Assembly: GCA_014377905.1 (NCBI GenBank)
Contig: JACMOQ010000347.1
Span: 1 to 10,939, forward strand
Length of the DNA stretch: 10,939 nucleotides
Direction: 5' to 3'
Origin: Acetobacteraceae bacterium
GTDB taxonomy: Bacteria; Pseudomonadota; Alphaproteobacteria; Acetobacterales; Acetobacteraceae
The notes beneath the pieces are model-generated. The model was not told where the DNA came from. It saw only the letters and a list, made by a program, of their open reading frames with translations, and did not search any database. The translations under genes and the position numbers were made by a program. Positions 1 to 7,252 of this stretch are shown piece after piece (positions within the stretch are counted from its first letter, which is position 1; every line of letters starts with the position of its first letter).

Positions 1-962
1 CGCGCCGCCTGCTCCGGGTCGCGGCCCAGGATGTCGGCGAGGCCGCGCAAAGTCCAGGCCTGGGCAGCGCCGGTATCGAGCGGACGTTGTGCCCGGCGGG
101 CCGGGCGGGCGGCGATCCGGCGCCCGCGGGCACTGTTCGGGTCGATCAAGGCCGCCGGATGGGGCCGATGCTCAGGGTCCTCGGCGAGCATGCCGGTGAG
201 CAGATCGGCGATCAGCGGTGGCAGGCGTGCGTCGCCCATCAGGGCGGCGTAGCTGCCGAGATCGAGTTTTCGTCCGATGATTTCCGCATCGTCCATGCCC
301 GCCATCGGCATCCGGCCGAGCGCCATGGTCAGCATGGTGACGCCGAGTGCGTAGACGTCATCGGCCACGCTGCCATCGCCGCGCGATGATGGCGGGCAGA
401 CCGCGACGTAAGGCGGCTCGAACACCACCGATTGCAATGCTGCCGGCGGGCTGGCCCAGGCCATGCCAAGGGTTGCCGGTTCGCCGGGCTGGTGGCGGAA
501 GATATTGCTGGGGCGGATGGCGCGATGGGTAATGTTGCGGTCGGCGAGCCGGGTAAGGGCCGCAGCGGCCGGGCGCAGCAGATCATCCAGTAATGTTTGT
601 TCGTTCCACGGCGGAATGCTGGCCGCCCCGTTGGGCCAGATCGGCGGCCCGGGTGGAACGGGACAAATCACACAGTAGCCGCTTGTGCCGTTCGGACCGG
701 CGGCCGCGCCGTGGGCAAGCGGGGTCAGCACATGATCGATCGGCCCGGCGGCCAGGATGGCGAGCGCGGCGGCGCGGGCAGGGGCATGGTCGCGGGCGCG
801 CACCGCCATTAGCGGGAGCGTGCTGCCATGGCGATCAGCCACGGCAAAGCTGTCGAGGCCACCGCCTGCTTCGGCAAGCGGGCTCGCAAAATCAACCGCG
901 TAAAGCCCGGCGATCAGGTCGGGGTGCGGTGCCGGATCACGCGCGTTTTGCGGTGTTGCCAT
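1..962 (-). CDS. Predicted pseudokinase (protein-kinase-fold protein), C-terminus beyond the window
   Basis: An uninterrupted minus-strand frame runs from ATG at 962 to the left edge (320 codons seen, no stop). GAGG at 973-976 lies 10 nt upstream of the ATG. The second half reads as a kinase C-lobe. HRAIRPSN (146-153) aligns with the HRDxKxxN catalytic loop, ADDVYALGV (200-208) with subdomain IX, and EDPEHRP (261-267) with subdomain XI and its conserved Arg. The catalytic Asp is Ala148 and the loop Lys is Arg150. No DFG is found where expected (around GMAWAS, 166-171), the APE region reads AVCPP, and no glycine-rich loop is visible. The fold appears kept while phosphotransfer chemistry looks lost, so a scaffold or regulatory role is inferred. 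After residue 275 comes an Arg/Ala-rich linker; what follows is outside the window. The fold is fairly sure and the partners are unknown. It diverges from the dehydrogenase gene across 145 bp. Confidence 0.75.
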   Translation of the reverse strand, partial: MATPQNARDPAPHPDLIAGLYAVDFASPLAEAGGGLDSFAVADRHGSTLPLMAVRARDHAPARAAALAILAAGPIDHVLTPLAHGAAAGPNGTSGYCVICPVPPGPPIWPNGAASIPPWNEQTLLDDLLRPAAAALTRLADRNITHRAIRPSNIFRHQPGEPATLGMAWASPPAALQSVVFEPPYVAVCPPSSRGDGSVADDVYALGVTMLTMALGRMPMAGMDDAEIIGRKLDLGSYAALMGDARLPPLIADLLTGMLAEDPEHRPHPAALIDPNSARGRRIAARPARRAQRPLDTGAAQAWTLRGLADILGRDPEQAA

Positions 963-1092
963 TTCAAAGCTGCCTCGCGCAGTGGATCGCGGGACTATGG
1001 TGTGGAAACATTACCAAGATGGAAATCTGAACCGGGCAGCCAGGTGATTGCGGCCACCGCCGGGAACGGGCAGTTTGCTGGGCAATGCCGCC

Positions 1093-1099
1093 AAGGGAG
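1093..1099 (+). promoter_or_regulatory. Ribosome binding site choosing the GTG start at 1108
   Basis: AAGGGAG lies 8 nt before GTG 1108. The longer in-frame ATG at 1048 would add 20 residues rich in Pro, Gly and Arg that do not resemble the family N-terminus and has no comparable Shine-Dalgarno sequence. I therefore start the gene at 1108. Confidence 0.65.
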
Positions 1100-1107
1100 A
1101 TCCACGC

Positions 1108-2085
1108 GTGACCGCCAATCGCAAGAAACTGCTGCTGCCAACTGAAATGGCGCGCGCCGGATGGGCGGTGCTCGATGGGCGCGACGATATCGAGGCGGTG
1201 GCGTTTTCGCCCGAAACCAGCGAGGCCGAGCTTCATGCCGAGCTGGCGACTGCGTCCGGCATCGCCCTGTGGGGCCGCCCGTTCCGCGCTGTCGATGTGA
1301 CGGCGGCGCCCAATTTGCAGGCCGTGGCACGGATCGGGGTGGGGTATGATGCGGTCGATGTGCCGGCCTTGAGTGCGGCCGGCATTCCGCTGCTGACCGC
1401 CGGCATTGCCAATTCGATCAGCGTGGCCGAGCAGGCGCTGTTCTTCATGTTCCACCTCGCCAAGGTCGGCGCGGAAATGGATGCGGTGGTCAAGGAAGGC
1501 CGTTGGGAGGACCGGTATTCACGAAAATTATTCGATCTTGCCGGCCGCAAATTGCTGATCGCGGGCTTTGGCCGCATCGGCACACGGCTCGCCGCACGCT
1601 GTCTGGCGCTGGAAATGCAGGTGTTCGTGCATGATCCCTATATCGCCCAGGATGCGATTGTGGCGCGCGGTTGTGTGGCGGCACCGGACCTTGAGGCAAT
1701 CCTGCCCGAGATGGACGTGGTCAGCATCCATTGCCCGAAATCGCCGACCAGCATCGGCATGTTTGATGCGGCCCGCCTGGCGCTGATGAAGCCGAGCGCC
1801 TGGCTGATCAACACCGCCCGTGGCGGCATCGTCGATGAGCCGGCGCTGCACGCGGCACTGGTCGAAGGCCGTCTGGCCGGAGCCGGGCTTGATGTGTTCC
1901 TCGATGAGCCCACCCCGGCGGATAACCCATTGCTGCGCTTGCCCAACGTGATCGCCGCCCCGCATATGGCGGGTGTCACGCAAGAAGCGCTTGACCGCAT
2001 GGCAGTCGCCTCGGTGCGCAATCTGCTCAGCGTGATCGATGGCCATCCCAATGTCGATAATGTCATCAACAAGGACGTGCTGTGA
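1108..2085 (+). CDS. D-2-hydroxyacid dehydrogenase (NAD-binding, phosphoglycerate dehydrogenase-like)
   Basis: A 325-residue cytosolic oxidoreductase of the D-isomer-specific 2-hydroxyacid dehydrogenase family, which interconverts 2-oxo acids and D-2-hydroxy acids with NAD(P)H. The Rossmann motif GFGRIG is at 153-158. The substrate loop ARIGVGYDAVD precedes it. The catalytic triad is complete: Arg238 in NTARGG, Glu267 in FLDEPTP and His286 in AAPHMAG. The length fits single-substrate family members (about 310-330) and there is no C-terminal ACT domain, so biosynthetic SerA is less likely. The substrate (glyoxylate, hydroxypyruvate or another 2-oxo acid) cannot be read from the sequence. The stop overlaps the next gene's start (GTGA), indicating coupled translation with the FAH-family enzyme and probably a shared pathway. 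Confidence 0.92.
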   Translation: MTANRKKLLLPTEMARAGWAVLDGRDDIEAVAFSPETSEAELHAELATASGIALWGRPFRAVDVTAAPNLQAVARIGVGYDAVDVPALSAAGIPLLTAGIANSISVAEQALFFMFHLAKVGAEMDAVVKEGRWEDRYSRKLFDLAGRKLLIAGFGRIGTRLAARCLALEMQVFVHDPYIAQDAIVARGCVAAPDLEAILPEMDVVSIHCPKSPTSIGMFDAARLALMKPSAWLINTARGGIVDEPALHAALVEGRLAGAGLDVFLDEPTPADNPLLRLPNVIAAPHMAGVTQEALDRMAVASVRNLLSVIDGHPNVDNVINKDVL

Positions 2086-2870
2086 CACTTTGGGTCCGAT
2101 TTGCGGGTGGGTTCGGGGTCCTTGCCGGCGATACCGTTGCGGTACACGACGGCGACATGTTCGGCGCCAATGCACCGACCGGGGAGGTCCGCACTCTCGC
2201 GGATACAAACCTGCTCGCCCCGGTAGTACCTGGCAAATTCATTGGGTTGTGGAATAATTTTCACGCTGTGGCCGCGCGCACCGGCCATCCCGCGCCGACT
2301 GTGCCGCTCTATTTCCTTAAGGCGACCAGTTCGATTATCGGGCCGGAAGACGGCTTCCGCGCCCCGCCGGGCTATGATGGCAAGGTGGTGTACGAGGGCG
2401 AGCTTGGGGTGGTGATCGGCACACGCTGCTTCAATGTGTCCGAGGCCGAGGCCGCGCACCATATTTTTGGCTATACGTGTGTGAACGACATCACCGCGGC
2501 TGACCTGTTTTTTGCCGCCGACCCGGAATTTCCGTCCTTCCCGCAATGGGCGCGGGCCAAAGGCTGCGATGGGTTTGGCCCGATCGGCCCGGCCATCGCG
2601 ACCGGCATCGATCCGATGGGGGCGGCAGTCAAAGTCGCGCTGAACGGGCGGGAGCGGCAGAATTATCCGCTATCGGACATGATCCTGTCGCCCGCGCGCA
2701 TCGTCAGCCTGCTGTCGCGGGAGATGACATTGCTGCCCGGCGATGTGATCGCGTGCGGCACGTCGGTCAACGCGCTGCCGATGCGGCCGGGGATGGTGGT
2801 GGAGGTGTCGATCGACGGGATCGGCACCTTGCGCAACCATTATCTGACCGACGCCGCCCAGGTTTCGTAA
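2082..2870 (+). CDS. Fumarylacetoacetate hydrolase (FAH) family protein
   Basis: A 262-residue protein of the FAH fold, a metal-dependent family covering C-C bond hydrolases, keto-enol isomerases and oxaloacetate/acylpyruvate decarboxylases or hydrolases. The metal-ligand motif is present as YEGELGVVIG with Glu105 and Glu107, followed by Asp136 in VNDITAAD. Lys160 in RAKGCDGFGPIGP matches the conserved catalytic-region lysine, and GTSVNALPM (226-234) is the family's late glycine motif. The length fits one FAH domain with a short N-terminal cap, not the longer eukaryotic-type FAH. The GTG start at 2082 overlaps the dehydrogenase stop by 4 nt, so it is probably translated by re-initiation. The 3' end overlaps the convergent aldolase gene by 31 bp. 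The family call is firm and the exact reaction is open. Pairing with a 2-hydroxyacid dehydrogenase suggests a 2-oxo-acid intermediate. Confidence 0.9.
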   Translation: MTLWVRFAGGFGVLAGDTVAVHDGDMFGANAPTGEVRTLADTNLLAPVVPGKFIGLWNNFHAVAARTGHPAPTVPLYFLKATSSIIGPEDGFRAPPGYDGKVVYEGELGVVIGTRCFNVSEAEAAHHIFGYTCVNDITAADLFFAADPEFPSFPQWARAKGCDGFGPIGPAIATGIDPMGAAVKVALNGRERQNYPLSDMILSPARIVSLLSREMTLLPGDVIACGTSVNALPMRPGMVVEVSIDGIGTLRNHYLTDAAQVS

Positions 2871-3547
2871 CGCGCGCGGGTGGCGGCATTCATCGGGTAG
2901 AGGCCGGGCAGGGGCACACCGCGTTCAACCTCGGTCATGATCCAGCCTTCCTGACGCTCCTGTTCGATCGACTCGATGGTCACAGCCTCCACCAGATCGG
3001 CCGGGATCAGCACCGCGCCGTCCTGGTCGATCACCACCACATCGTCGGGGAACACCGCGACGCCGCCACAGCCAATCGGCTGCTGCCAGGCAACGAAGGT
3101 GAGGCCGGCAACCGACGGTGGGGCGGCAGCGCCGGCCGACCAGACCGGCAGGCCGGTGCCAAGCACGCCGGCGAGGTCGCGCACCACGCCGTCGGTGACC
3201 AGCGCCGCGACGCCGCGCTTTTCCATCCGCGCGCAAAGGATGTCGCCGAAAATTCCGGCGTCTGTGACCCCCATGGCATCGGCGACCACCACACATCCTT
3301 CCGGCATCGCCTCGATCGCCGCGCGGGTTGAAATCGGCGAGGCCCATGATGCCGGGGTGGCCAAGTCTTCACGGGCTGGCACAAAGCGCAGGGTAAAGGC
3401 GGGGCCGACGATGCGCTGCTGGCCGGGCTTGATCGGAACCGCGCCGCGCATCCAGACGTTACGCAGGCCCTTCTTCAGGAGCACTGTGGTCAGGGTGGCG
3501 GTGGTAATGCCCGCAAGGGCTGCTTTGGTGGTGGCATCGAGTGTCAT
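2840..3547 (-). CDS. RraA-like / HMG-CHA-type class II pyruvate aldolase family protein
   Basis: A 235-residue protein of the RraA / 4-hydroxy-4-methyl-2-oxoglutarate (HMG) aldolase family, often annotated as 'ribonuclease regulator RraA' or 'dimethylmenaquinone methyltransferase'. Asp102 (in IFGDILCAR) is followed after exactly 20 residues by Arg123-Asp124 (DGVVRD). This D-x20-R-D motif is the metal and pyruvate-enolate binding motif described for the aldolase branch. PDDVVVIDQDGAVLIP (167-182) is the conserved C-terminal strand region. The intact motif and the catabolic neighbours favour a divalent-metal aldolase or oxaloacetate decarboxylase over an RNase E inhibitor; this is inference. 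The ATG at 3547 follows GGGGAAA. The gene diverges from livG, and a dyad at 3564-3586 sits just upstream. Its last codons are antisense to the FAH gene's end. Confidence 0.87.
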   Translation of the reverse strand: MTLDATTKAALAGITTATLTTVLLKKGLRNVWMRGAVPIKPGQQRIVGPAFTLRFVPAREDLATPASWASPISTRAAIEAMPEGCVVVADAMGVTDAGIFGDILCARMEKRGVAALVTDGVVRDLAGVLGTGLPVWSAGAAAPPSVAGLTFVAWQQPIGCGGVAVFPDDVVVIDQDGAVLIPADLVEAVTIESIEQERQEGWIMTEVERGVPLPGLYPMNAATRARYETWAASVR

Positions 3548-3563
3548 GGTTGGAATTTCCCCG

Positions 3564-3586
3564 GCAATAGGCCGCTAAGCTATTGC
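3564..3586. promoter_or_regulatory. Operator-like interrupted dyad in the aldolase/liv divergent region
   Basis: A perfect 7-bp inverted repeat, GCAATAG / CTATTGC, with a 9-bp spacer starts 17 bp upstream of the aldolase start codon. Interrupted dyads of this size are typical of dimeric repressor or LysR/GntR-type sites. The 213-bp region (3548-3760) serves both the aldolase and the liv operon. No convincing sigma-70 hexamer pair was found in it; TTGGCA at 3633-3638 with CTTATT at 3656-3661 (17-bp spacer) is the best and is weak. Confidence 0.35.
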
Positions 3587-3742
3587 AATCCGACCGGCTT
3601 GGCCATGCTTGCGCGGTTGCGCCGGCACCCGATTGGCAACAATGGTTACGGCTGTCTTATTTTGTTGCTGGACAAACCCACCATAAGTCGTTCCCCTGGA
3701 GTGGCTGTTGTCGGACGAAACCGATGCGGGGCTAAAACAGGG

Positions 3743-3749
3743 AAGGAGG
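3743..3749 (+). promoter_or_regulatory. Ribosome binding site deciding the livG start
   Basis: AAGGAGG lies 11 nt before ATG 3761. The open frame extends upstream to ATG 3599, but that would add 54 residues with no ABC-ATPase similarity and would run through the divergent promoter region, so 3761 is preferred. Confidence 0.75.
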
Positions 3750-3760
3750 CTGGCGCGCCG

Positions 3761-4540
3761 ATGGATAGCGAAGCAACACCATTGCTCAGCGTGCGCGATG
3801 TGACGGTCCGGTTTGGCGGGGTGGTGGCGCTGGATGCTGTCAGCTTCGACGTGGCCAAGGGCGAGATCACCGGGCTTATCGGCCCCAATGGCGCTGGCAA
3901 GACCACCTTGTTCAACTGCCTCAGCCGGCTTTATCAGCCGAGTTCCGGTGAAATTCTGTTTGAAGGCGCATCCGTGCTGGCCATTCCGCGCCACCGCATC
4001 GCCTCGGTCGGCATTGGCCGCACCTTCCAGAACGTGGCGCTGTTCGGCAAGCTGACCGTGCTGGAAAACGTCATGGTCGGGCGCCATAGCGGCACGAATT
4101 CAAGTTTTTTCGCCAATGCCCTGCGCTTGGGATCAGTGATCGCCGAACAACGCGCCGCCCGCAACCAGGCGATGGAACTGATTGATTTCATGGATTTGCG
4201 GGAATTCACCCATTGGCCGGCCGGCGGCCTGCCGTTCCCGATCAGGAAGCGGGTGGAACTGGCGCGGGCGCTGGCCGCCAAGCCCAAGCTGCTGCTGCTG
4301 GATGAGCCGGCAGCCGGGCTTAACCACGAGGAAGTAGCGACGCTGGAAACCCAGATCCGCCGGGTTCGCGATCTTCAGGGCGTCACGGTCCTGCTGGTGG
4401 AGCATCATATGAGCCTGGTGATGTCGGTGTCCGACAAGGTCGTGACGGTGAATTTCGGCCGCAAGATTGCCGAGGGCACGCCGGATGAAGTCAAGCGCGA
4501 TCCCGAAGTGATCCGCGCCTATCTCGGGACGGCCGGCTGA
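3761..4540 (+). CDS. livG: Branched-chain-amino-acid-type ABC importer, ATP-binding protein LivG
   Basis: A 259-residue cytosolic nucleotide-binding subunit of a HAAT-family importer. Walker A is GPNGAGKT (41-48), the Q-loop is Gln90 in RTFQNVALF, Walker B is LLLLDE (177-182) and the H-loop is His215 in LVEHHM. The LivG-specific inserted helical region (about 105-150) and the C-terminal RAYLG ending are present. The ABC signature is degenerate: LPFPIRKRVELARAL starting at 157, where most ABC proteins have LSGGQ. LivG proteins often vary here, but this copy lacks both glycines. It is the first gene of the operon; its stop overlaps the livF start (TGATG). It pairs with LivF to energise the LivHM channel. 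The substrate could be branched-chain or other amino acids, or aromatic or organic acids. Confidence 0.93.
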   Translation: MDSEATPLLSVRDVTVRFGGVVALDAVSFDVAKGEITGLIGPNGAGKTTLFNCLSRLYQPSSGEILFEGASVLAIPRHRIASVGIGRTFQNVALFGKLTVLENVMVGRHSGTNSSFFANALRLGSVIAEQRAARNQAMELIDFMDLREFTHWPAGGLPFPIRKRVELARALAAKPKLLLLDEPAAGLNHEEVATLETQIRRVRDLQGVTVLLVEHHMSLVMSVSDKVVTVNFGRKIAEGTPDEVKRDPEVIRAYLGTAG

Positions 4541-5253
4541 TGGGCGCGATATTGGAGGCCAAAGGCGTCAGCGCCTGGTATGGAATGATCCAGGCGGTCA
4601 CCGAGGTCGATCTGCAGGTCGAGCAGGGCGGGGTGACGGCTTTGTTGGGCGCGAACGGCGCCGGCAAAACCACCACCTTGCGTGCCTTGTGCAATATGGT
4701 TCGCCGGTCCGGCACCACGACATTTGATGGCGTCGATATCTCGCGGCGCAGCACCGAAGATATTGTGCGCATGGGGGTTGCCCATGTTCCGGAAGGGCGC
4801 GGGACCTTCGTTGCGCTGACGGTGGAGGAAAACCTCAAACTCGCGTTCCACACGCGGCGCGATCGGGCCGCTGCGATGCGCGACATGGATTTGGTGTTCG
4901 ATTATTTCCCGCGGCTCAAGGAGCGCATTCGTCAGCAGGCCGGCACCTTGTCGGGGGGCGAGCAGCAAATGCTGGCGATTGCCCGCGCCTTGATGCTGGC
5001 GCCACGGCTGATGCTGCTGGACGAGCCATCGTTCGGGTTGGCGCCGCTGATCGTGCAGGAGATTTTCCGCATTCTTCGCCAGATCAACCGTGATGCGAAA
5101 GTCTCGATGCTGATCGTCGAGCAGAACGCGGCCTTGGCGCTGGAACTCGCCGATCAGGTTTATCTGCTGGAAACCGGCAGTGTGGTGACCTCGGGTCCGT
5201 CCGACATGGTGCGCAACGATGAAGCGCTCCGCAAAGCCTATCTCGGCTACTGA
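4540..5253 (+). CDS. livF: Branched-chain-amino-acid-type ABC importer, ATP-binding protein LivF
   Basis: A 237-residue second ATPase of the importer. Walker A is GANGAGKT (37-44). HVPEGRGTF (82-90) is the LivF-type Q-loop region, in which Glu-Gly-Arg is characteristic. The signature LSGGEQQ (137-143) is canonical and Walker B is LMLLDE (157-162). The H-loop position reads VEQNA with Gln195 instead of His, which is usual for LivF. The length matches the family (about 235). The start overlaps the livG stop by one base (TGATG), indicating coupled translation and balanced subunit production. A canonical LivF signature alongside a degenerate LivG signature implies two non-equivalent ATP sites in the heterodimer. 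Only 13 nt separate it from livH. Confidence 0.94.
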   Translation: MGAILEAKGVSAWYGMIQAVTEVDLQVEQGGVTALLGANGAGKTTTLRALCNMVRRSGTTTFDGVDISRRSTEDIVRMGVAHVPEGRGTFVALTVEENLKLAFHTRRDRAAAMRDMDLVFDYFPRLKERIRQQAGTLSGGEQQMLAIARALMLAPRLMLLDEPSFGLAPLIVQEIFRILRQINRDAKVSMLIVEQNAALALELADQVYLLETGSVVTSGPSDMVRNDEALRKAYLGY

Positions 5254-5266
5254 GGAACACAGCTTC

Positions 5267-6139
5267 ATGGAATTTTTCATCCAGCAAGTCGTCGCCGGTC
5301 TGACCAGCGGGGCGATCTATGCCTGCGTGGCGCTCGGGTTGGTGATGATTTTCGTCTCCACCGACCATATCAATTTCGCCCAGGGCGAGATGGCGATGTT
5401 TGCAACTTATATCGCCTGGGCGCTGATCGATGCCGGGGTGCCGTACTGGATCGCCTTTGGCAGCACAATCCTGATTGCCTTCGTGGGCGGATTGCTGATC
5501 CAGCGCTTCATTCTCAAACCGCTCGAAAACGCTCCGGTGCTGGCGCTGGTAGTGTGCTTTATCGCCCTGCTGTCGATTTTCAACGCCATGGCGGGGATGA
5601 TCTGGAGCTACACGATCAAGCCATTTCCATCGCCGTTTCCGGCATTGGATTTGACGGGGCACGGGCTGGTGAATGTGCGCCAGCTTGGGGTGGTGGGCGT
5701 CACGTTGATCATGCTGGGCATTCTGACGGTGTTTTTTCGCTACACCACCTTGGGCCTGGCGATGCGGGCGGCAGCCCAGAATGCCAGCTCGGCGCGGCTG
5801 ATGGGGGTGCGGGTGTCATGGATGCTGGCACTCGGCTGGGGGCTGGCGGCAGCCATCGGTGCCACGGCCGGCATGCTGGTCGCACCTTTGGTCTTCCTCG
5901 ACCCCAACATGATGACCGGCATCTTGGTCTATGGCTTTGCCGCCGCCCTGGTGGGCGGCATCGCCAATCCGGCCGGTGCCGTGTTGGGCGGCTTTATTGT
6001 TGGCGTGCTGGAAAACCTGGTGGGCAGCTACGTTATTGGCAATGAGCTGAAGCTGACCTTCGCGCTGGCGATGGTGGTTGGGGTGTTGCTGTTCAAGCCG
6101 GCCGGATTGTTCGGCCGCGTTATCGTGAAGCGGGTTTGA
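5267..6139 (+). CDS. livH: Branched-chain-amino-acid-type ABC importer, permease LivH
   Basis: A 290-residue inner-membrane permease with about eight hydrophobic segments. The N-terminal IQQVVAGLTSGAIYACVALGL and the following INFAQGEMAMF (35-45) are the LivH family hallmark (usually INFAHGE or INFAQGE). The C-terminal half carries a glycine-rich stretch, AALVGGIANPAGAVLGGFIVG, involved in coupling to the ATPases in this family. GAGGAA at 5252-5257 is 9 nt upstream of ATG 5267 and overlaps the livF stop. An in-frame ATG at 5219 would start inside livF and add 16 polar residues, so it was rejected. It should form a heterodimeric channel with LivM. Confidence 0.94.
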   Translation: MEFFIQQVVAGLTSGAIYACVALGLVMIFVSTDHINFAQGEMAMFATYIAWALIDAGVPYWIAFGSTILIAFVGGLLIQRFILKPLENAPVLALVVCFIALLSIFNAMAGMIWSYTIKPFPSPFPALDLTGHGLVNVRQLGVVGVTLIMLGILTVFFRYTTLGLAMRAAAQNASSARLMGVRVSWMLALGWGLAAAIGATAGMLVAPLVFLDPNMMTGILVYGFAAALVGGIANPAGAVLGGFIVGVLENLVGSYVIGNELKLTFALAMVVGVLLFKPAGLFGRVIVKRV

Positions 6140-6141
6140 CC

Positions 6142-7221
6142 ATGGCAGCCGACGCAACCAGTTGGGCGACGAAATCCGGCTTTGGCAAAATGGCCATTCT
6201 GTTCTGGGCGATATTGGCGGCGCTGCCACTGATCGGCTATGTCCGCGACGACCCGAGCTTCGATTATTACATGTTCATGGGCCAGTCGATGCTAATCTAC
6301 GGCACCGCAGTGCTGGGGTTGAACCTGTTGATCGGCTTTAACGGCCAGATTTCGCTCGGCCATAGCGCCTTCTTCGCGGTCGGTGCCTATACCACCGCCA
6401 TTCTGATGAACTTTGCCGGCATGCCGTATTGGGCGACCATCCCGATTGCCGCGGTGGTGTGTTTTGGCGCCGGATTTCTGTTCGGGCTGCCGGCTTTAAA
6501 GCTGGAAGGGCATTATCTGGCGCTGGCGACCTTCACCTTGGCGATCGCGGTGCCGCAATTGCTGAAATACAAGGCCATCGCAGGTTGGACCGGCGGGGTT
6601 GGCGGGTTGCTGCTGGAAAAGCCCGATCCGCCGTTTAACCTGCCCTTAAGCCCGGATCAGTATTTGTACTATCTGTGTCTGTTCGTTTCCATGCTGATGT
6701 TCTGGTTCGTCTACAACCTGCTGCGCGGCCGCAGTGGCCGGGCGATGATGGCGATCCGCGACCATCCGATGGCCGCCGGCACGATGGGCATCGATACCGC
6801 GCTCTACAAGACCGTAACCTTTGGCATCAGCGCCGCGATTACCGGGGTGGCTGGCGCGCTGTCGGCGATCACCATCGCCTATGTCGCGCCTGACAGCTTC
6901 ACCTTGCAATTGGCGGTATCGTTCCTGGTCGGGCTGGTGGTGGGCGGCATCGCGTCCTTGCCGGGCTGCATTCTGGGCGGAGTCTTTATCGTTTTGGTGC
7001 AGAACTCAGCGCAGTCGATTTCGGACTGGATGAAGGTGTCCTTCTCGCTCCGCTACGATGTCCCGGCCTGGGCAATCTACGGGGTGCTGCTGCTGTTGCT
7101 GATGTATTTCCTGCCATCGGGGCTGATGGGCGGCCTGATCGCCCTGAAGGAACGTCTGTTTGGCGCCAAGGGTCCTGACAGCACCGACGATCCCGCGCCG
7201 CAAGCTTCCCGCAATGATTAG
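6142..7221 (+). CDS. livM: Branched-chain-amino-acid-type ABC importer, permease LivM
   Basis: A 359-residue permease with about nine to ten membrane segments. The LivM hallmark NLLIGFNGQISLGHSAFF spans residues 61-78, followed by VGAYTTAIL. LALATFTLAI and a second conserved glycine-rich block, LVGLVVGGIASLPGCILGG, are also present. The C-terminus is a short charged tail (KGPDSTDDPAP) in the cytoplasm. I chose ATG 6142, two bases after the livH stop; a TTG at 6136 overlapping that stop (TTGA) would add two residues and cannot be excluded. No strong Shine-Dalgarno sequence is visible, so translation probably depends on coupling to livH. The binding-protein gene follows 31 nt later. Confidence 0.93.
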   Translation: MAADATSWATKSGFGKMAILFWAILAALPLIGYVRDDPSFDYYMFMGQSMLIYGTAVLGLNLLIGFNGQISLGHSAFFAVGAYTTAILMNFAGMPYWATIPIAAVVCFGAGFLFGLPALKLEGHYLALATFTLAIAVPQLLKYKAIAGWTGGVGGLLLEKPDPPFNLPLSPDQYLYYLCLFVSMLMFWFVYNLLRGRSGRAMMAIRDHPMAAGTMGIDTALYKTVTFGISAAITGVAGALSAITIAYVAPDSFTLQLAVSFLVGLVVGGIASLPGCILGGVFIVLVQNSAQSISDWMKVSFSLRYDVPAWAIYGVLLLLLMYFLPSGLMGGLIALKERLFGAKGPDSTDDPAPQASRND

Positions 7222-7252
7222 TCCCGCTTAGCAACCAACAGGAGACAAACCT

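Noticed and set aside
593..1030. 145-codon plus-strand open frame near the left edge
   Set aside because: It is antisense to the kinase-fold gene, Arg-rich, and shows no domain; the minus frame is continuous through 962 bases with kinase landmarks.
963..1107. Divergent promoters between the kinase-fold gene and the dehydrogenase
   Set aside because: Scanned on both strands; no -35/-10 pair with reasonable spacing was convincing.
1528..2546. Long minus-strand open frames opposite the dehydrogenase and FAH genes
   Set aside because: They are antisense to firmly identified enzymes, have no recognisable motifs and arise from GC-rich codon bias.
2546..3331. 261-codon plus-strand open frame across the FAH and aldolase genes
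   Set aside because: Its composition (Arg, Asp, Gly and His-rich) is typical of a shadow of the two real genes, both of which have complete family motifs.
3633..3661. TTGGCA-N17-CTTATT as a liv promoter
   Set aside because: The -10 matches the TATAAT consensus at only half its positions and no supporting element is present; mentioned only as the best weak candidate.
3599..3760. 54-residue N-terminal extension of LivG from ATG 3599
   Set aside because: The residues show no family similarity, the stretch covers the divergent control region, and a strong AAGGAGG precedes ATG 3761.
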